The position numbers and the translations under genes were made by a program. The notes below the pieces were generated by a model, which made no database searches, was not told where the DNA came from, and saw only the letters and a list, made by a program, of their open reading frames with translations. A DNA stretch of 64,000 nucleotides from Planomonospora sp. ID82291 (GTDB taxonomy: Bacteria > Actinomycetota > Actinomycetes > Streptosporangiales > Streptosporangiaceae), in assembly GCF_015711645.1 (NCBI RefSeq), contig NZ_JABTEX010000004.1, positions 730,798-794,797 on the forward strand. The letters run 5' to 3'. Position 1 is the first letter of the stretch. Each line of letters starts with the position of its first letter. Positions 49,800-59,300 of this stretch are shown here, one piece after another.

Positions 49800-50006
49800 G
49801 CCTGGACCCGGCTCCTGGGACTGCACGACGATGCGGGGCTTGCCCGAGCAGAGCCGCAGACCCTGCGTTACTGCCTGTGGCACCTGCCCGCACGGCTGAT
49901 CTCCCATGCCCGACGACGAACCCTGAAGATCAGCTCCACCTGGCCCTGGAAGAACGCCTTCCTGACCTGCTGGCAGCGCCTGAGCGCCTTGCCGGCGCCC
50001 ACTTGA
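49800..50006 (+). pseudogene. C-terminal fragment of an IS1380-family transposase
   Basis: The forward frame reads AWTRLLGLHDDAGLARAE, then LRYCLWHLPARLISHARRRTLKIS and WPWKNAFLTCWQRLSALPAP before TGA. This is the usual ending of IS1380-type transposases. The upstream 350 residues are absent and replaced by the IS4-type element. The following 50007-50163 shows no gene. Confidence 0.75.
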
Positions 50007-50163
50007 CCGGCATGAACGCATCCCATCGATCCCGAGAGGAGTAACCCCGGTCCCATCGCGGCCGTGGAACCGCCGTCCGCCCGAGCGTATCGGGCAGGCC
50101 GCTGTGCCACCCGCCCGCAGCGAACGGGACGATCAGGCGGAAACCTCCACCAGCCGAAACTGA

Positions 50164-50658
50164 TCAGGAGGGACGTCCACCCCGTGAGTCATCGAGGTTA
50201 AGCATCTCATCGAAGACATGCATCCATGGTCCTTTTTTGTTGATTGCCCGCGCAGCCGCCTCTGCTATAGGGGGAGAATATGATTTGGGACTTCGCAGTT
50301 TATCGGATTCCATAAGAGTTACAGGCCCAATAATTTTCCCAAATGCATCCTGTATGCATTCGCCTTGCCCTTCAACTGAAACTCTAAATTTAGGAATGAT
50401 TAAATCTGAAGGGCTTGGAAGATTTCCTACGATCTTCCATTTTCCATTCCTAATGAATGTATCCATGGTCTCAAATATGAGAGTTGGAGTGTTTGGGTTA
50501 ATCTTATCCAAGAATGGCTCCGTTAAGTCTGACGCGATATTATGAAATATGGACAGAATAATATTGTGCTGCAGTTTTCTTGCTACCTGTCCAAAGGTAA
50601 AATATTCCTCTTCGATCAATATGGCTAGAATGTCCCCTTCTCTGTATCTAATCAACAA
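50164..50658 (-). CDS. Imm26-family immunity protein
   Basis: A 164-residue protein of AT-rich codon use, quite unlike its neighbours. The N-terminal YREGDILAILIEEEYFTFGQVARKL resembles the Imm26 immunity family (from memory), which protects producer cells from cognate polymorphic toxins. The start is TTG 50658, with an ideal ribosome site AGGAGGTGAT about 6 nt upstream. It overlaps the stop of the toxin-carrying Rhs frame by 7 bp, so toxin and immunity are translationally coupled. Low GC suggests recent transfer of the tip-immunity cassette. Confidence 0.75.
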   Translation of the reverse strand: MLIRYREGDILAILIEEEYFTFGQVARKLQHNIILSIFHNIASDLTEPFLDKINPNTPTLIFETMDTFIRNGKWKIVGNLPSPSDLIIPKFRVSVEGQGECIQDAFGKIIGPVTLMESDKLRSPKSYSPPIAEAAARAINKKGPWMHVFDEMLNLDDSRGGRPS

Positions 50659-53600
50659 ACATCACCTCCTGCATTCTTGTACCTTTTGTCGTTCATTTGT
50701 CGCCTGTCGTTAGATAGGGCGCTTCCGGGATCCTTCCGGGATCCTCCGCCAGCCCTGATCCAGCTTTCCTCAAGCACATCCAGGTCAACACCAGGTTTGG
50801 CGCGCCCTAAGACCTCAAAGGTAAAGAGTGAATTCGGATGCTTCTTAGCGTGCTCTTTCTGTCGCTTTTGGTAGCGTTCCGGGCTCTTCGCTTGACCAAC
50901 GTACTCCTCTCCTGTGATGAGATCGGTGCGTAGATACACAATGCCGTCAGGGCCAGGTGAAGGAGGGGCATTGTGAGCCAGAATGGCCTGGCTTCCGGCG
51001 AGCACATGGTAGGTGTGCGGTCCGTCGACCGTCAGGTTGTGGACACGCTGGCCGGTCGTCCATGTCTTGATCGCGGTGATCTGTACATGGGTGCCGGCCG
51101 AGGTGCGCAGCCACATGCCGGGCTGCAGTTGTCCTGCGGGTACCCATTCGCGGAGCACGGGTACCCAGAAGGGGTGGTTGTCGGTGGCGATGAGGTCGTT
51201 GCCGTCGTCGTGGGCGCCCATGGTGATCTGGACGAGGGTCTTGGTGCCTTCGCTCTCGATCAGTGCGGTGACGGTTCTTGGACCTGTTTGGCCGGTTTCG
51301 GGGTCGGTGGCGATCACTTGGTCGCCGACCTCGACGTCCTCGATCGGCTTTCGTGTCCCATCGGCCATCAGCACCAGGGTGCCGGGGACGAAACTGCTGC
51401 GCTTGCATGCCTTACCGGCGTCGCCTGCCTTGTCGATCAGCTTGCCGATCTTGCCGATCTTGCCGATCGGGACGACACCGGCGCCAGCCATGATGCAGTC
51501 CCACAGGGACGGGTTGGTCACGCAGTTGACCGCGTCACCGATGGTGAGATCGCAGATGAGGATATCGGCGCAGATTTCACCAATACTTGACGGAGGGGGG
51601 TCGTCTCCGCCGGGTTTCTCGGGGCAGCTGTCGGGATCTATCGCGTAACAGGTGATCCCGCCGCCACCGCCGCCGCCACCGCCGCCACCGCTGCTGACGG
51701 GGCCGCCGATCGGGGTTCCTACGTGACCGGTGTAGCTACCGTTACACGGTCCGGTCTGACACTGACGGTCGATTTCTTCCTGTGACGGGCCCGGGTCCTC
51801 AGTGACGCTGATGGGGTCGTTAATGAACGATGGGCTTTTGGGATCGAAACCGGGAACGTAAGGCTTTGACTTCGGCGGCTTCGGCGCCGGGTTATCCGTT
51901 GGATTCGGTCTTCTGTAGTTGTTGCTATTCCGGCATGGGTTAGGTGTGGGAGCGCCGCCGGTCGGTGCTTTATGGGTGGTCCGGGTTGCGCTGCCAGGAG
52001 GGGTTTTAGGCTTTGTAGGTTTCTTTGGGCAGCTAGGATCCTGCGGAGTTTCACAGGGAGGATTCCCCTTGGGGAAATATTTAACGGGATCAGGGGGGCA
52101 AGTTACGGCTTTGCCGTTAGCGTTCCTGCAAGTATCATCCTGTACATGTTCCATGCAGTCCGGATGCCACCAGTCCGACGCGAAAATGCCACACCAACCT
52201 GGCGGTGGCGCATGTCCGCTGGGATCTGTGTGAATGAGTGGGCTGCCGTTGCCGTAGGTGTAGCGGTTGCCTTGGATTGACGGGCTGGGCTCCAGGGTCC
52301 AGTCGTCGCGGGAGGCGAAGCCGCCGGTGCCGGGCTGGTACCAGCGGGCGTGCATGTTGACCTTGCCGGTGTCCGGGTCGGTGTACTCGCCCTGATATCC
52401 CAGGGAGCGCTTGGTTCCGGAAGAGTGGGTGACCTTGCCGAACGGATCGTAGGCACTCGAGTCGACCACGGCGGTGCCGGAGAAGGTGGCGACCACGTCG
52501 CCGTGCCGGTCGCTCATCACGCCGAGGGCGGGGTCGGTGCCTTCTTTCAGGCTGAGCAGGCCGCCGAAGGGGTCGCGGCCGTAGGTGGCGTGCACGGTGC
52601 CGGCGCCGTCGGTGACGGCGGCGATGTCGTTGCTGAGGCCGGAGTAGACGAACCGCTGCTGGGCGTCGGCCTTGACCCGGGAGGTCATCCGGCCCAGGGC
52701 GTCGTAGCCGTAGCTGGTCTCGCCGTCGGTGATGAGCTGGTCGAAGGCGTTGAAGACGAGGTTCTTCGTGGTCCCGTTGGTGGTCTCGGTCGCCAGCGTG
52801 CCGCGGGGGGTGTAGGTGTAGTCGGTGCCCGCGCCGGAGGTCAACCGGTTGCGCTCGTCGTAGACGAACGTCTCGGTCCCGGCTTTGGTGCGGTTGCCGG
52901 CGTCGTCCCAGGCGTAGTCGACGGTCTTGCCGTCGGGGCCGGTCCAGGAGGTCAGGCGTCCGGCGTGGTCGTAGCCGTAGGCGTGGGTGCCGGCGCCGGC
53001 GGTGCCGGAGGTGGTCTTGGTGGTGAGGTTGTCGTCCTTGTCCCACCCGTAGCCGATCTTCGATAGCTCGGTGCCGCCGCTGTTCTTCAGGGTGTGGGAG
53101 GTGAGCCGGTCGACGGCGTCGTAGCCGTAGGACTGGCTGGTGGCGACAGAACCGGTCGAGGTGAGGCTGGTGAGCCGGTCGGCCTTGTCGTAGCCGTAGG
53201 CGAACGTGCTGCCGGTCACCGGGTCGGTGGCGGTCTTCAGGCGGCTGCCGTCGTCCCAGGTGTAGGCGGCGGTACCGGTCGGATCGACGCGCTGGATGGG
53301 GTTGCCGAGGGCGTCGTAGGCGTAGGCGGCGACCTGGGTGCCGGCCTTGGTCAGCTTGGTCAGCAGGCCGCGGTCGTTGTATTCGAGGCCGTAGTCGCCG
53401 ATCGCGGTGGGCCGGTCGGTCGTGTCGTAGGTAACGGTGCGTTCGGGGGTGTCGACGGCGGCGCCGGTGCCGGTCTGCTTGACCATGCGGTTGAGGTGGT
53501 CGAAGGTGCGGTCGATGCGCACGCCGCCGGGCTGCAGGGTGGTGGTGGTGTTGCCGGCCGCGTCGTAGAGGTTGGTCCAGGTGCGGTCGGCGGCGTCCGG

Positions 53601-54785
53601 GTGGGCGGTGGTGGCGGGTTCGGTGACGGATTCGACCAGGCCGAGGCTGTTGTAGGTGGTCCAGGTGGCGTTGCCGCGGCCGTCGGTCAAACGGGTGCGG
53701 GCGCCGGTGGCGTCGTAGCCGAACGTGGTGGTGATCGACTTGTCGGTCGTGACCGGTTCGATCAGCTTCGTCGCCCGTCCGAGGGCGTCGAATTCGCGCC
53801 GGGTGGTGTGGCCTTCGCCGGAGGTGCGGCTGATCGGGTTGCCCGCCGGGTCGTAGCCGAAGCCGATCGTGCGCACGACCGCGCCGGAGGCGTCCAGGTC
53901 TTTTGCGGTGGTCTGACGGCCGGCCAGGTCGTAGGCGGCTTCGGTGGCGTTGCCCAGTGCGTCGGTCACCTTCGCCGGGCGGCCCAGTGCGTCGTAGGCG
54001 AAGGTGGATTTGTTGCGGTTGGGGTCGGTGACCTCGATGAGCTGTCCGGCGGCGTTGACCGTGTAGTCGGTGGTCTTGCTGCCGGGTGCGACGGTCTTGG
54101 TGAGGTTGCCCGCGGTGTCGTAGGTGTAGGCGGTGGTCAGGGCGGCGGTGGTGGGTTTGCGCTCGATCTGCGTCTGGGTGATCATCCGGCCCAGGTCGTC
54201 GTAGGTCGCCGTGGTGCGCCCGCCGGTCGGGTCGGCGGCGGCCAGTCGCTCGCCGAGCAGGTCGTATTCGGAGATCCAGGTGCCGCCCGGTCCGGACGGG
54301 CCGGGATCGGTGATGCGTACCGGGTTGCCGAGGGCGTCGTAGTCGGTGGAGGTGACGAAGCCGCGCGGGTCGGTGACCGTGGTGATGCGGCCGGCCGCGT
54401 CGTAGGCGAGGGTGGTCTTCGACTCGACCGGCGCGGTCTGGGCCGGGGCGCTCGCCGCGGCGGCCGGGGCGGCGGTGGCCAGGGCGCGGACCTGCTCACC
54501 GGTCAGGGCCTTGGCGTAGGCGCGGACCTCGTCCAGGGTGCCGCGGAAGGAGTGCTGGTAGGCGCCGGCGAGCTTGCTGCGGCCGATCAGGAATCCGCCG
54601 CCGGCGTTCCAGGTGCTGGTGTAGTCGCCCTCGGCGACGAGTTCCCCGTCCTCGTACAGGCGGAGTTTGCGAGCCTGCGCGTCGTAGACGCCGGTCAGGT
54701 GCGTCCAGGTGTTGAGCTTGGCGGTCCGGGAGGAGATGGCCTTGGTGTCGGTCGAGCCGGTGGTGTCGCTGGTGTAGGCGACCAT
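50652..54785 (-). CDS. 5'-truncated Rhs/YD-repeat protein with HINT and GIY-YIG-like toxin tip
   Basis: The frame from ATG 54785 gives 1377 residues but this ATG lies inside a LamG-like domain. There is no signal peptide, and homology to the rightward Rhs gene begins abruptly at 54814. In order: partial LamG (1-95), YD repeats and Rhs core (about 115-855, ending DPSGH), a variable Pro/Gly/Cys linker with a (G)n run, a HINT domain (1130-1273, SSFVPGTLVLMADGTRKPIE to AILAHNA), and a 104-residue tip with VYLRTDLITGEEYVGQ resembling GIY-YIG nucleases. It has no own promoter or secretion signal, so it is probably a silent orphan tip module, with its immunity gene behind it. Confidence 0.8.
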   Translation of the reverse strand: MVAYTSDTTGSTDTKAISSRTAKLNTWTHLTGVYDAQARKLRLYEDGELVAEGDYTSTWNAGGGFLIGRSKLAGAYQHSFRGTLDEVRAYAKALTGEQVRALATAAPAAAASAPAQTAPVESKTTLAYDAAGRITTVTDPRGFVTSTDYDALGNPVRITDPGPSGPGGTWISEYDLLGERLAAADPTGGRTTATYDDLGRMITQTQIERKPTTAALTTAYTYDTAGNLTKTVAPGSKTTDYTVNAAGQLIEVTDPNRNKSTFAYDALGRPAKVTDALGNATEAAYDLAGRQTTAKDLDASGAVVRTIGFGYDPAGNPISRTSGEGHTTRREFDALGRATKLIEPVTTDKSITTTFGYDATGARTRLTDGRGNATWTTYNSLGLVESVTEPATTAHPDAADRTWTNLYDAAGNTTTTLQPGGVRIDRTFDHLNRMVKQTGTGAAVDTPERTVTYDTTDRPTAIGDYGLEYNDRGLLTKLTKAGTQVAAYAYDALGNPIQRVDPTGTAAYTWDDGSRLKTATDPVTGSTFAYGYDKADRLTSLTSTGSVATSQSYGYDAVDRLTSHTLKNSGGTELSKIGYGWDKDDNLTTKTTSGTAGAGTHAYGYDHAGRLTSWTGPDGKTVDYAWDDAGNRTKAGTETFVYDERNRLTSGAGTDYTYTPRGTLATETTNGTTKNLVFNAFDQLITDGETSYGYDALGRMTSRVKADAQQRFVYSGLSNDIAAVTDGAGTVHATYGRDPFGGLLSLKEGTDPALGVMSDRHGDVVATFSGTAVVDSSAYDPFGKVTHSSGTKRSLGYQGEYTDPDTGKVNMHARWYQPGTGGFASRDDWTLEPSPSIQGNRYTYGNGSPLIHTDPSGHAPPPGWCGIFASDWWHPDCMEHVQDDTCRNANGKAVTCPPDPVKYFPKGNPPCETPQDPSCPKKPTKPKTPPGSATRTTHKAPTGGAPTPNPCRNSNNYRRPNPTDNPAPKPPKSKPYVPGFDPKSPSFINDPISVTEDPGPSQEEIDRQCQTGPCNGSYTGHVGTPIGGPVSSGGGGGGGGGGGITCYAIDPDSCPEKPGGDDPPPSSIGEICADILICDLTIGDAVNCVTNPSLWDCIMAGAGVVPIGKIGKIGKLIDKAGDAGKACKRSSFVPGTLVLMADGTRKPIEDVEVGDQVIATDPETGQTGPRTVTALIESEGTKTLVQITMGAHDDGNDLIATDNHPFWVPVLREWVPAGQLQPGMWLRTSAGTHVQITAIKTWTTGQRVHNLTVDGPHTYHVLAGSQAILAHNAPPSPGPDGIVYLRTDLITGEEYVGQAKSPERYQKRQKEHAKKHPNSLFTFEVLGRAKPGVDLDVLEESWIRAGGGSRKDPGSALSNDRRQMNDKRYKNAGGDVC

Positions 54786-54814
54786 CCGCCATTTCTTGTC
54801 CCCGGAGGAGTACT
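52213..54814 (-). repeat. Rhs core, inverted copy (left arm)
   Basis: This segment encodes the same LamG-YD repeat-core order as 60906-63514 on the other strand. The lengths are nearly equal (2602 and 2609 bp). By eye about four in five residues are identical, with runs of identical DNA of 25-30 bp. Confidence 0.85.
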
Positions 54815-54921
54815 CTCCACACCCGGGCGGCCGCCGTTCAGGGGCGCTCCTTCCGCCGGACCCGGCTTCCTGGTAACGGCGGGGCCACCTTCACCGCCGG
54901 CGTCCGCGGGATAATCGTCCG

Positions 54922-55839
54922 ATGGACGATCTCGCGGGTTTCCTGCGCACCCGCCGCTCCCGGGTCGACCCGGCCGGAGCAGGCATCCCGGTCGACGGCC
55001 GCCGCCGGGTCCAGGGGCTGCGCCGCGAAGAGGTCGCGCACCTGTCCGGGGTGAGCGTCGACTACTACATCCGCCTGGAGCAGGGCCGCGCCACGCAGCC
55101 CTCGGAGCAGGTGCTCGACGCGCTCGCGCGGGTCCTCGGGCTCGACGACACCGAACGCGGGCACCTGTACCGGCTGGCCCGGCAGCGGCGCCGGAAGGCG
55201 AAGTCGCCCACCGGGCGGCTGCGCCCGGAACCGCTGCGGGTCCTGGGACTGATCACCGACGCGCCCGCGCTCATCGTCGACCACCGCCTCGACGCCGCCG
55301 CCGGCAACCGCCTCGCCGAGCTGCTGTACGGCCGCCCCGTCAAAGGCCTGAACACGGCCCGGCACATCTTCCTGGAGGAGGCCGAGCGCGGCCTGTACGC
55401 CGACTGGGAGCAGTGCACCCTCGACGTGGTCGGGCACCTGCGCCTGGCGGCCGGCAAGTATCCCGAGGATCCGCGGCTGGCCTCGTTGATAGGGGAGCTG
55501 GCGATGGGCAGCGAGCGCTTCCGGCGCCTGTGGGCCCGCGCGGACGTGCGCGCGCGGACGCACGGGCGCAAGGCGTACCGGCATCCCCTGGTCGGGGAAC
55601 TGGAACTGCATCAGGAGAACTTCACGCTGCCGGATGGATCAGGCATGGAGCTGCTGGTGCTCTCGGCGGCCCCCGGCAGCCCTTCCGCGGACGCCCTGCG
55701 GCTCCTGGCCGGCCTGGACGCCGGCGGCGAGGTGTTGCCTGAGGGTGAGGCGGTATCGGGCATCGCCGAGGGGGGCGCGGGCCGGGTCGACGACGGGGGC
55801 AGGAGCAATCGTCAATACCCGTGGATCAAGACCTTCTAG
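54922..55839 (+). CDS. XRE-family regulator with MmyB-like ligand domain
   Basis: A 305-residue protein. Residues 5-75 form a helix-turn-helix (RVQGLRREEVAHLSGVSVDYYIRLEQGR) and about 100-260 an MmyB-like ligand-binding domain (APALIVDHRLDAAAGNRLAELLYG). The last 45 residues or so (GEVLPEGEAV to PWIKTF) do not fit the family, and the frame runs into an IS256 remnant, so the C-terminus is probably altered. It lies between the two Rhs genes, within the segment that could invert. A regulatory role for them is possible but unproven. Confidence 0.85.
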   Translation: MDDLAGFLRTRRSRVDPAGAGIPVDGRRRVQGLRREEVAHLSGVSVDYYIRLEQGRATQPSEQVLDALARVLGLDDTERGHLYRLARQRRRKAKSPTGRLRPEPLRVLGLITDAPALIVDHRLDAAAGNRLAELLYGRPVKGLNTARHIFLEEAERGLYADWEQCTLDVVGHLRLAAGKYPEDPRLASLIGELAMGSERFRRLWARADVRARTHGRKAYRHPLVGELELHQENFTLPDGSGMELLVLSAAPGSPSADALRLLAGLDAGGEVLPEGEAVSGIAEGGAGRVDDGGRSNRQYPWIKTF

Positions 55840-55849
55840 GCTGCCGCGG

Positions 55850-56077
55850 ATGAGGGCCGCTCGCCGGGCGGGGGAACTGCCCCAGCGCCGGGACGACGTC
55901 GTCGGAGGACAGGCCGTGCAGGTACAGCAGCGGCAGAACCTCGGCTGCCTCCCCAGCCGACGTTGGCGCGTCGCCCGTGTGGCTGAGGTGGTCGAGTAGG
56001 CGCGGCCGTTCAGGGCCCAGGGCCGCGGCATCGGGTGGATCGCCGCCAAGACCGGCGTTCCTGAGACCTCCCTGCAC
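55850..56077 (-). pseudogene. Fragment of an IS256-family transposase
   Basis: The leftward frame reads AEVLPLLYLHGLSSDDVVPAL, a conserved stretch of IS256/mutator-type transposases. The catalytic domain and the flanks of the element are missing. It overlaps the altered 3' end of the XRE gene. Confidence 0.65.
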
Positions 56078-56380
56078 CCTGCCCGGCTCTCACGCCGGCC
56101 TGCTGCGGCCTGTCGGCCGGGAACTGGCTTGCCGGGTTGCCCCGTCTTCGCCGGCGGCCTGCCTCGAACGGGAAAGATGATCTTTCCGATTTGACCACTT
56201 TCCGTTCTTTATCTGCTACTTATGTGGATCTTGCATACGAACGCGGTGAATGTGTAGCTTGTGATCGTTTGCTTGCTGATCACTCTGAACCGCTGATCCC
56301 GGCCTCCGCCGGAGGGACCGACGGGGTGGGGTAGCGACGGCGCAGGCCGTCGCGCTGGCTGGTTCGGAGGGTGACGGCGT
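56078..56380. promoter_or_regulatory. Upstream region of the large Rhs gene
   Basis: This gap is AT-richer than its surroundings at 56178-56280 and contains the perfect palindrome GGAAAGAT-G-ATCTTTCC (56171-56187), followed by a second CTTTCCG. A promoter for the Rhs gene is likely here. I see no gene. Confidence 0.45.
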
Positions 56381-59300
56381 ATGCGTCGCAGTCTGTCGTG
56401 GTCGCGTTCGGCTGCCCGCAGGGCTTACGTGACGGCGGCACTCGCCGTGGTGATAGCCCCGGGCTTGCTGACACTGCAGGCCACCCCCGTGACCGCTGCC
56501 ATCCAACCGGCCGCAGCCAACCCCGGCAGCTTGACGCTTCCCGTCCAGCTGAGCGGTTCGGCGGCCGGTCTGCCGTCCCTGGTGCCGACCAAGGCCACCA
56601 CGGCGTCGGCGGTGCTGCCGGCACCAGCCCTGACCGCGCCTCGGATCACGGGCGCGCTGCAAGTGGAGAAACGCTCCTTTTCAGTCACACGACAGAGCGC
56701 GTCCGTAGCAGGCCTGCAGCAGGTACAGCGGGAGGGCACCGTCGCACGGTCGGCGGCGACCGTGTGGTGCGATGACTACCCGTTCTGGGATTCCACCAAG
56801 CGCTACAGCTACGGCGACATGGTCCGCTGGGGCTCAGAGCTGTGGAAGGTGACGGGCTTCAACAGCCAGGTCGGCTCGCCGCCCGACTGGGACCGCTCCT
56901 GGACCAGCCAGGGCGCGTGCTCGTTCCACCAGTCCCCATCGGTGAGCCTCATTCTTCCGGCCGACGACATGCTGCTGGAGACGCGCACCCCGATGCTGGA
57001 GGCCTACGGCACCAGCAACGACTCCTACACCATCCCGGTCACCTACAGCTTCACCATCTGTGACACCGAGGCGATGAGCGGGAGCGGCTGCACCTCCTCG
57101 GGGACGAGCGCCAGCAGGTTCTGGAAGGTCCCGGCCGGAAAGCTGGCCTGGAGCAAGCAGTACTGGTGGGCGGTGACCGTCACCGATACCGGCAACGGCA
57201 TGAAGACGACGTCGGCCAAGCGTTCCCTGACCACCGGGGTGCGCCAGCCGGTGATCGGCTCGCAGCTGGCCTCCGGTGGTGTGGGCGGCCAGGAAGTCAA
57301 CCCGCTGGTGGGCAACTACACCACCGCCGCCACCGACCTGTCGGTCGCGGCTGCGGGCCCACCCCTGTCGGTGACGCGTTCCTACAACAGCATGGACGCC
57401 CGTACCGACGGGATCTTCGGCGCGGGCTGGTCGACCCGCTGGGACATGCGGCTCGTGCGTGAGGTGCGCGGGGACCTGGTCACCGCGCTGATCACCTACC
57501 CGGACGGACGCCGGGTGCGGTTCGCCGCCAACGGCGACGGCAGCTTCCAGCCGCCGCCGGGCATGTACGCCACCCTCGCCGAACAGACCGGCGGCGGCTG
57601 GCGGCTGATGGACAAATCCGCCACCTCGTACCTCTTCGATGCGCTGGGCCGGGTCACGAAGATCACCGACGCGCACGGCCGTGCCCAGGACCTCGTCTAC
57701 AACACCGACGGCAAGCTGGAGAAGGTGACCGCGACCGGGGGCCGGTCGCTGACGTTCACCTGGAACGGCGCGCACGTGGCCAGCGTGTCCAGCGACCCGG
57801 TCGACGGCAAGGCCATCACCTGGACCTACCACTACGAGGGCGACCGGCTGACCGGCGTGTGCGCGCCGGTCACCGCCCCCAACTGCACCCGGTACGCCTA
57901 CGACAGCGGCTCGCAGTACCGCGGCCTCGTCCAGGACGCCGAACCGTACGGGTACTGGCGGCTGGGTGAAGCGTCCGGCTCGGTCGCAGCCGATCTCGGC
58001 TCCGGTGCCGGTCCCGCCTCTTACGAGGGCCGCAGCACGGGCGACAACGTCGCCTACGGCAAGCCCGGCGCGCTGGCCGCCAGCCCCGACACCGCGGTGG
58101 AGCTGACCGGCTCGGTGGTGAACCTGCCGGATTATGCGCTGGCGAACCTGGGCGAGCACGCCTCGGTGGAGCTGTGGTTCAAGACCGCCGCCTCCGGCAC
58201 GCTGCTGGCGGCCTCGGTAAGCGCCGGCGGTCTGCGCGACAAGCCGATGCTGTATGTCGGTACCGACGGCAAGCTGTACGGCTCCTACGGAGCGTCCGCC
58301 ACGCCGATGGCCTCGGCAGCCGCGGTCACCGACAACGCCTGGCACCACGTGACCCTGACCATCGCCGGACAGGCGCAGGCGTTGTACTTGGACGGCAAGC
58401 AGATCGGCACGCTGAGCCAGAAAGTCGACACCTGGCGCCCGTACGCCGAGGTCGGCCACGGCCTGATCACCCGCGGTTCGGCACCGGGCCTGCCGACCGG
58501 CACCGGCACCCAGGAGTTCGGTTTCCGCGGCCAACTCGACGAGCTCGCGATCTACGGCAAGCCGCTCACGGCCGCCGAAGTCGGCTCCCACTACGCCGCG
58601 CGGGCCGAGGCGCCGCACAAGATGACGACGGTCACCCTGCCCTCCGGCCGGGTGAACACGACCGTCGCCTACGACTCCGGCACCGAGCGCGTCACCGCCT
58701 ACACCGACGCCCACGGCGGCACCTGGAAACTCGCCGCGCCGCAGTATGACGCGGAGACGGGCAAGTCGACGGTGACGGTCACCGACCCCGACACCGGCAC
58801 CCTGACCTTCGTGCACGACGCCTGGCGCGGGGACCGGCTGGTGGCGCAGACCGACCAGCTCGGCAAGACCACCGCATTCGACTACGACACCGCCGGCTTC
58901 CTGGCCAAGACCACCGACCGCAACGGCAACACCATCAAGCAGGTCAACGACGCGCGCGGCAACGTCACCGCGATCACCACCTGCCGCACCTCCGGTAGCT
59001 GCCAGACCCGCAGACAGTCGTTCCACCTCAACAAAGACGATCCGTTCGACCCCCGCAACGACCGGGTGACCGCCAGCCGGGACGCGCGCTCGTCCAGCGC
59101 GACCGACAACACCTACGCCACCACCTTCGACTACACCGCCAAGGGCGATACGGCGAAGGTGACCAGTTCGGCGACGCCGGACTTCCCCGACGGCCGCTCG
59201 GCGACCGCAACCTACACCGACGGCAGCGAGCCCGCCGTCGGCGGCGGAACCACGCCGGCCGGTCTGGTGAAGTCGAGCAAGAACCCCAAGGGCCAGGAGA

